This document shows, piece by piece, positions 4,977 to 9,392 of a stretch of 9,392 bases of DNA. The stretch covers positions 1 to 9,392 of the forward strand of contig JAVBYH010000385.1 in assembly GCA_030824175.1 (NCBI GenBank), in the 5' to 3' direction. The position numbers were made by a program, and so were the translations under genes. The notes beneath the pieces were generated by a model, which was given only the letters and a program-made list of their open reading frames with translations, was not told the origin of the DNA and made no database searches. How positions within the stretch are numbered: position 1 is the stretch's first letter; the number at the start of each line of letters is the position of its first letter. This DNA is from Bacteroidota bacterium (lineage in GTDB: Bacteria; Bacteroidota; Ignavibacteria; UBA10030; UBA8401).

Positions 4977-6872
4977 TTACTTCTCCGCCGGACGTTCCGT
5001 GTTCACCATCTCGACGATCGAGAGGGCGTATTCGGCGCAGCACCACGACAGGGGAGACGCGTCGCTGCAATCGCTTCCATTTAAGTAGATGCGTTCGGGC
5101 ATGAGGCCGTATGTGTTCGCGTGCGCGCTCATCCAGGAAATGTATGCTTCCGCCTTCCGGATGTCCCCGAAGCGGGCATTGTATTGCGCCGCTGCAGCCG
5201 TTGTGAAGAAGAACACGTCGTGACCGTAGCCGATGAGCCAGTCCTGGACCGCATCGAAATACTGCATGCCGCCCCCGAGCCCGACCGTGTGCTCATCGAA
5301 GAACGCGTTTGTCGAACGCATCTCCCGCGTTGCGGGGTACCCCCAGAGCACGCCGAAGTTCGTCGACGTATCCCACAAGCGCAGTGTATCGCGCGCGGGA
5401 TACGTGATACTCCTGTTGTCGTCTGTCTTTGCGCCGTGGAAGCGGAGGGCCATGTACGCTCCCTTGTCGCGATTGTACATCTGTGGCAGCGAGCGCGCGA
5501 TCCGTTCGGCCGCGCCGTGATAGCGGGCCTCGCGGATGGTGTCCCTGGCGGAGCGTGCGAAACGCGAGGCCGTGAAGAGTCCGGCCGCGCATGCCATATT
5601 CGTTGCAGGAAGATACCCCGTCCATTCCACGATGCCGCCTTCATAGAGCAGTCCGGTGCTGTCGATCGACGATGCGATGAAATCGGCGAGTGCGTTCATC
5701 GTATCCTTCGGCGCTAGCCACGCGCCCGTACGGCCGTGATACATGTCCAGCAATTGGAGCAGATACCCGTTCGCGTCCCATTCGGGTTCGTCATAACGCG
5801 CGCCCGAGCCGGCGTCGACGGCGAGGCCGCGCGCGTCGTACCGTGCATAAAACTCGCCAGGCGATTTGCGTGGCACCGCGTGCCGCGTCCAGTATGTGAT
5901 GATGCTGCGCGCTTCCTCAAGATGACCGGTTTCGATGAAGACGCGGGCGCACATCATCGCGTCGCGGGGATACAGCTGAGGCATGTTGTTCGTCGTGAAC
6001 TGTCCGGTGATATCGGCAGGGACGTTTCCGTTGACATTGGCAGAATATGCGGCGTAGAGATTCCGCTTGTACGCCTCGGTGAGCCGCGCCGTTTCGGGCG
6101 ACTGCGATTTGACGCGGGGCAGGACGCCCTTCGCCATCCACGCGTCCCAGTGCCGCTGTGCGGTTCGGGCGGCATGCCCGTCGATCATCAGCCCGGACAG
6201 CCTTTCGCGCATCTCGGCTTCGGTGGAGCCGACGGCGACGATGATGTCGCCGGTATCACGGGCGCCTGCACGTGTGGAGATCTCGACAACCGAATCCCGG
6301 AATGCGATGCGGTTTTTCGAGCTCCGCGGGGTGATTCCGATCACCGTGCCGTTCGAGTATATCGCCACGGCGACACCGCCCGTCACATGCGTCGCCGTGA
6401 GGGTTGTGTGTTCCGCGCCCGAAAAATTTTTCCGCAGCACGATGCGGCAGCGCACCGCGAATCCCGCTGCCGGCGTCGTCAGGTGCGCCTTCATGACGAG
6501 CCCCCGAGGATGCATGTAGCATTCGGACGCGCCCGTTGCGCCGTTGGAAAACTGCGTGCGCGTCCACGGGGTGAAATAATTCTTCATCCCCGTGGAATCG
6601 ATGCGTTCGGTCTCGCGCCCGAGCGTGTCCACAAGGTCGAAGACCGATGAAGCGATGTAGTCGACGGTGTAGTCGTTGAAGTATAAATGTTGGACGCCTC
6701 GCAGTTTCGTCTTCGTGCAGATGCGTTCGTCGTCCGAATAGACGGCGCACACGGTGCCGTTGCCGATGATGGCGTAACCCTTATACGGTCGCGACGGAAC
6801 ATGCGGCGCAGCCACGGCGCCGCAATACACGCCGACTGCGGCGAGCAAAAGGATGGCGCGGATAGAAGTCAT
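4977..6872 (-). CDS. Secreted GH15-like (alpha/alpha)6-barrel glycoside hydrolase
   Basis: This is a complete 631-residue protein with a Sec signal peptide at residues 1-22 (hydrophobic AILLLAAVGVYCGAVAA). Residues about 30-230 form a beta-rich N-terminal domain, and from about 260 to the end the sequence looks like a six-hairpin (alpha/alpha)6 barrel. Seen motifs are QLYPRDAMM (Asp304) with the helix VFIETGHLEEARSIITYW, YDEPEWDANGYLLQLLDMY (about 360-378), GGIVEWTGYLPATNMACAAG (Glu416) and the C-terminal PLSWCCAEYALSIVEM (Glu614). By analogy with glucoamylase-type GH15 enzymes, Glu416 is the candidate general acid and Glu614 the candidate base. GH125, GH65 or an MGH1-type clan member are alternatives, so the substrate is open; an alpha-glucan or alpha-linked oligosaccharide is a guess. 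AGGAAG lies four bases before the ATG. It follows the GH3 gene by 78 bp with no clear promoter between, so the two are probably an operon. Confidence 0.65.
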   Translation of the reverse strand: MTSIRAILLLAAVGVYCGAVAAPHVPSRPYKGYAIIGNGTVCAVYSDDERICTKTKLRGVQHLYFNDYTVDYIASSVFDLVDTLGRETERIDSTGMKNYFTPWTRTQFSNGATGASECYMHPRGLVMKAHLTTPAAGFAVRCRIVLRKNFSGAEHTTLTATHVTGGVAVAIYSNGTVIGITPRSSKNRIAFRDSVVEISTRAGARDTGDIIVAVGSTEAEMRERLSGLMIDGHAARTAQRHWDAWMAKGVLPRVKSQSPETARLTEAYKRNLYAAYSANVNGNVPADITGQFTTNNMPQLYPRDAMMCARVFIETGHLEEARSIITYWTRHAVPRKSPGEFYARYDARGLAVDAGSGARYDEPEWDANGYLLQLLDMYHGRTGAWLAPKDTMNALADFIASSIDSTGLLYEGGIVEWTGYLPATNMACAAGLFTASRFARSARDTIREARYHGAAERIARSLPQMYNRDKGAYMALRFHGAKTDDNRSITYPARDTLRLWDTSTNFGVLWGYPATREMRSTNAFFDEHTVGLGGGMQYFDAVQDWLIGYGHDVFFFTTAAAAQYNARFGDIRKAEAYISWMSAHANTYGLMPERIYLNGSDCSDASPLSWCCAEYALSIVEMVNTERPAEK

Positions 6873-6912
6873 AATGCTTCCTAAAAAAGTATGTCGTTAT
6901 TGTGCGTCGTGT

Positions 6913-6935
6913 AGGGTGAAATGATACTTCGCCCT
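6913..6935 (-). other. Intercistronic hairpin between the GH3 and GH15-like genes
   Basis: AGGG-x-GAA (minus strand, 6935-6928) pairs with TTC-x-CCCT (6920-6913) with one internal mismatch, giving an imperfect 7-bp stem around a short loop. It lies 15 bases after the GH3 stop. No T tract follows, so it is more likely an mRNA stability or processing element than a terminator. Confidence 0.3.
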
Positions 6936-6950
6936 GCGTCGCCCGGTGCG

Positions 6951-9392
6951 TCATTCGAGCGTCACCGTCTGCGACGAGCGGATATCGCGCGACGAGCTGC
7001 CGATGAGGATCTCGTACGTGCCCGGCTCCGTCTTCCATGTGTGGGAGACGACGTCGTAGAATGCGAACGCCGAAGCGTCGAGCGTCATTGTCACGGTTGT
7101 CGATGCGCCCGGCTGCAGGGTGACCTTCGCGAACCGCTTCAATTCCTTCAGGGGACGATCTGTCGACGGCGAGACGGGCCGGATGTAGAGCTGCACGACC
7201 TCGCTTCCGGCGCGTGCGCCGCTGTTCCTGACGGCCGTCTTCACGGTGAATGTTCCGGACGTGCCCGCGTTCACGGGCGAGACGGAACTCGTGCCGTACA
7301 TGAAGGTGGTGTACGAGAGTCCGTATCCGAACGGATACAGCGGTGCGATATTCTTCGTGTCGAAATACCGGTAGCCGACATAGATGCCTTCGGCGTAGTG
7401 CACCGAGCCACCGGTGCCGGGATAATTTCCGAACGCGGGGCAGTCGCTCCAGGCCTTGGGGAATGACGACGGCAGCTTGCCCGAAGGATTCACGTCGCCG
7501 AAGAGGATCTCCGTGATCGCGGTCCCGCACTCCTGCCCGGCGAACCACGCTTCGAGGATCGCCGGGACGTTGTCGTTCCATCCCGTCATCACGATGGCCG
7601 CGCCATTCTGGAGTACGACGATGGTGTTCTTGTTCGCTCTTGCAACGGCATTGATGAGCTCCTCCTGGTTCGCGGGGAGGTCGATCGATTTTCTATCCGT
7701 GCCTTCGGTTTCGATGGACGAGGAGGTGCCCGCGAACACAATCGCGGCGTCGGCTCCTGTTGCGGCGGCGACGGCCTGATCGATGAGGTGCACACCGGGG
7801 AGCGTCCACCCGAACTGCACGCCGGCTGATCCGCCGTTCTCGTAGAATTCGAGACGGATGTCGCAGCGCCGGCCGGCCTCGAGGTCCAGCATGTGTGTGT
7901 TTGTGACCATGCCATGATCGTGCCAGTCGTCGATTACAAGTCTGCCGTCGATAAAGAGGCGAACGCCGTCGTCGCTGGCGGTTTGCAGTGCGTAGCGGCC
8001 CGTCACCGGCGGCGTGATCGTGCCTGTCCAGCGCACCGAAAACGTATCCTCCCCAATGCCCGGGCATGGCGAACCGTTCCAGACGAAATTCACCGCAGTA
8101 TCGGTGCGTGTCAGCACGGGGGAGCCCTCGAAATTCATGTTGTTGAAATATTCACCGGTGAGCCCGCGCTCGCCAGGCACTCCCTTGGCGGGCGTGAGCG
8201 CCGATGACGGCAGTATCGTAACGTCGCCCTCCATGAGTGATCCCTTGGCGTAGCGTATCTTCGCTGCTCCGAGTCTGACAGTCAGCGCCTCGAGCGGGGA
8301 GACGCGCACAGACGGACTGACCTGCGAACTGCCTCCGCCCCCCGCGCGCGCGACGTCAGCGCTTGGGCCGACGACGGCGAGCGTCCGAATTTTTTTCGCG
8401 TCGAGCGGCAGCAGGTTCCCGTCGTTCTTCAGCAGCACCATGGATGCGCGCGCAGCCTCGAGTGCCGTCCGGCGCTGCGCCTTCTCATCCGCCATCACCG
8501 GCGCCTGCTTCGCGAACAGGTCCGCCTTCATCATCACGCGCAACAGACGGCGTACCTTGTCGTCGACGACGGATTCCTTCACCGCGCCGCTTCTCACGGC
8601 ATCGGCGAGTTTCTCGTTGAAGAATTTTCCGGTCGGCATCTCGAGATCGAGACCGTGGTTCGCCGCATGCACCGTGGAATGCGTTGCACCCCAATCCGAT
8701 ACGACGAATCCCTGGAATCCCCACTCGCCCTTGAGCACGTCGTTCTGGAGATACTGGTTCTCCGAGGCCCACCATCCGTTGATCTTGTTGTAGCTCGCCA
8801 TGATCGACCACGTGTCCGCCTCTTCGACGGCCGCCTTGAATGCGGGAAGATAGATCTCGTGCAGCGCGCGTTTGCCGACGCGCGCGTCGATCGACTCTCG
8901 TTCGATCTCCTGATTGTTGGCGGCGAAATGTTTCGTCGAGGTGATGACATTCCGGCTCTGGACGCCCTTCACATACGCGACGGCCATGCGCGAGGCCAGA
9001 TACGGATCCTCGCTGAAGCTTTCAAAATTTCTTCCGCCATGCGGCACGCGGTTGATGTTCACGCAGGGGCCGAGGATCATGTCGCGGCCGTGCGCCTTCG
9101 TATCGATCGCGATCGCGACGCCGATGCGGTGGATCAGCACCGTATCCCATGTGGCAGCCATCGCGGTGCTCACCGGATACGCGGTCGACGCATCCCAGCG
9201 CACGCCGACCGGACCGTCTGTCATGTTGATCGGGGGGATGCCCAGGCGTTCGACGGGCTTTGTGGCAAATCCGGTGCCGCCGAGCATGCCGATCTTTTCG
9301 TCGAGCGTGAGCGCCTTAAGGAGAGCCTCCACCTTCGTCTCGCCGGCGTCCGGCAGCTTTTTCGAGGCCGCGTGCGCGGTGATGGCAAGAAG
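6951..9392 (-). CDS. GH3 family beta-glycosidase with PA14 insert and fibronectin III-like C-terminus, 5' partial
   Basis: The frame is open to the right edge, giving 813 visible residues; only the very N-terminus is missing. The first visible residues (LLAITAHAASKK) look like the end of a signal peptide, so a GTG at 9332 that would give 793 residues is not the real start. The GH3 barrel spans about 25-290: MTDGPVGVRWD, the KHFAANNQE motif (Lys154-His155) and the nucleophile motif FVVSDWG (Asp233). A second domain starts near 315 (SMVLLKNDGNLLPL) and is interrupted by a PA14 domain at about 407-535 (GLTGEYFNN ... YALQTASDDGVRLFIDGRLVIDDW). It resumes with ETEGTDR, where Glu563 is the likely acid/base, and LFGDVNPSGKLPSSFP. 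A fibronectin III-like domain closes the protein (about 707-810). Such enzymes release terminal beta-linked sugars, often glucose, from oligosaccharides; PA14 typically shapes the active-site entrance. Exact substrate is not readable. It is followed by the GH15-like gene. Confidence 0.95.
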   Translation of the reverse strand, partial: LLAITAHAASKKLPDAGETKVEALLKALTLDEKIGMLGGTGFATKPVERLGIPPINMTDGPVGVRWDASTAYPVSTAMAATWDTVLIHRIGVAIAIDTKAHGRDMILGPCVNINRVPHGGRNFESFSEDPYLASRMAVAYVKGVQSRNVITSTKHFAANNQEIERESIDARVGKRALHEIYLPAFKAAVEEADTWSIMASYNKINGWWASENQYLQNDVLKGEWGFQGFVVSDWGATHSTVHAANHGLDLEMPTGKFFNEKLADAVRSGAVKESVVDDKVRRLLRVMMKADLFAKQAPVMADEKAQRRTALEAARASMVLLKNDGNLLPLDAKKIRTLAVVGPSADVARAGGGGSSQVSPSVRVSPLEALTVRLGAAKIRYAKGSLMEGDVTILPSSALTPAKGVPGERGLTGEYFNNMNFEGSPVLTRTDTAVNFVWNGSPCPGIGEDTFSVRWTGTITPPVTGRYALQTASDDGVRLFIDGRLVIDDWHDHGMVTNTHMLDLEAGRRCDIRLEFYENGGSAGVQFGWTLPGVHLIDQAVAAATGADAAIVFAGTSSSIETEGTDRKSIDLPANQEELINAVARANKNTIVVLQNGAAIVMTGWNDNVPAILEAWFAGQECGTAITEILFGDVNPSGKLPSSFPKAWSDCPAFGNYPGTGGSVHYAEGIYVGYRYFDTKNIAPLYPFGYGLSYTTFMYGTSSVSPVNAGTSGTFTVKTAVRNSGARAGSEVVQLYIRPVSPSTDRPLKELKRFAKVTLQPGASTTVTMTLDASAFAFYDVVSHTWKTEPGTYEILIGSSSRDIRSSQTVTLE

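Noticed and set aside
5736..6650. Plus-strand 304-residue frame opposite the GH15-like gene
   Set aside because: Antisense shadow of a codon-biased gene; no domain motif and no ribosome site of note.
9330..9332. GTG as the start of the GH3 gene
   Set aside because: The frame remains open to the window edge and encodes the end of a signal peptide (LLAITAHAA), so the true start is beyond the window.
1..9392. Polysaccharide utilisation locus of the SusCD type
   Set aside because: Only two glycosidases are visible; no TonB-dependent receptor, SusD-like lipoprotein or sensor regulator is present in the window.

Overview
The window looks like an ordinary chromosomal stretch from a GC-rich member of the Bacteroidota/Chlorobiota/Ignavibacteriota (FCB) group. 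The evidence is a DUF3078 outer-membrane protein, a patatin-POTRA-barrel surface phospholipase, a TonB-C-domain lipoprotein and two promoter-like sites of the TTG-N20-TAnnTTG type known from Bacteroidota. The taxonomic call is inference. Strong AAGGAGG/GGAGG ribosome binding sites before several genes fit the Ignavibacteria/Chlorobi side better than classical Bacteroides. No mobile element, tRNA, rRNA or CRISPR array was seen.

Layout, left to right. (1) Positions 1-1890, minus strand: the first 630 residues of a patatin-like phospholipase with POTRA domains and the start of a C-terminal barrel; it runs off the left edge. (2) 1891-2171: an AT-rich divergent intergenic region holding the probable promoter and long leader of a cold-shock gene. 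(3) 2172-2378, plus strand: a CspA-family protein, the only plus-strand gene, followed by a strong bidirectional terminator. (4) 2420-3355, minus: a small acidic cysteine-rich protein and, upstream of it, a lipoprotein joining a TonB C-terminal-like domain to a degenerate parvulin domain. (5) 3356-3532: an intergenic region with a 13-bp degenerate tandem repeat and a 13-bp-stem hairpin. (6) 3533-4864, minus: mscL followed 30 bp later by a DUF3078 outer-membrane protein. (7) 4977-9392, minus: a two-gene carbohydrate-degradation unit, a GH3 beta-glycosidase with PA14 insert (running off the right edge) followed by a secreted GH15-like (alpha/alpha)6 glycosidase.

Functionally, most of the genes act at the cell envelope. 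Six of the eight products carry a signal peptide or lipobox or are integral membrane proteins: secreted glycosidases, an osmotic safety valve, an outer-membrane protein, a lipoprotein and a surface phospholipase. The two glycosidases probably work together on exported glucan-type oligosaccharides. No SusC/SusD pair or dedicated regulator is visible. I found no clear new multi-gene system. The items most worth a second look are the TonB-C/parvulin lipoprotein that lacks both signature parvulin histidines, the mutually exclusive pairing options in the csp leader, the minisatellite at 3424-3502, and the GH15-like enzyme of uncertain family.
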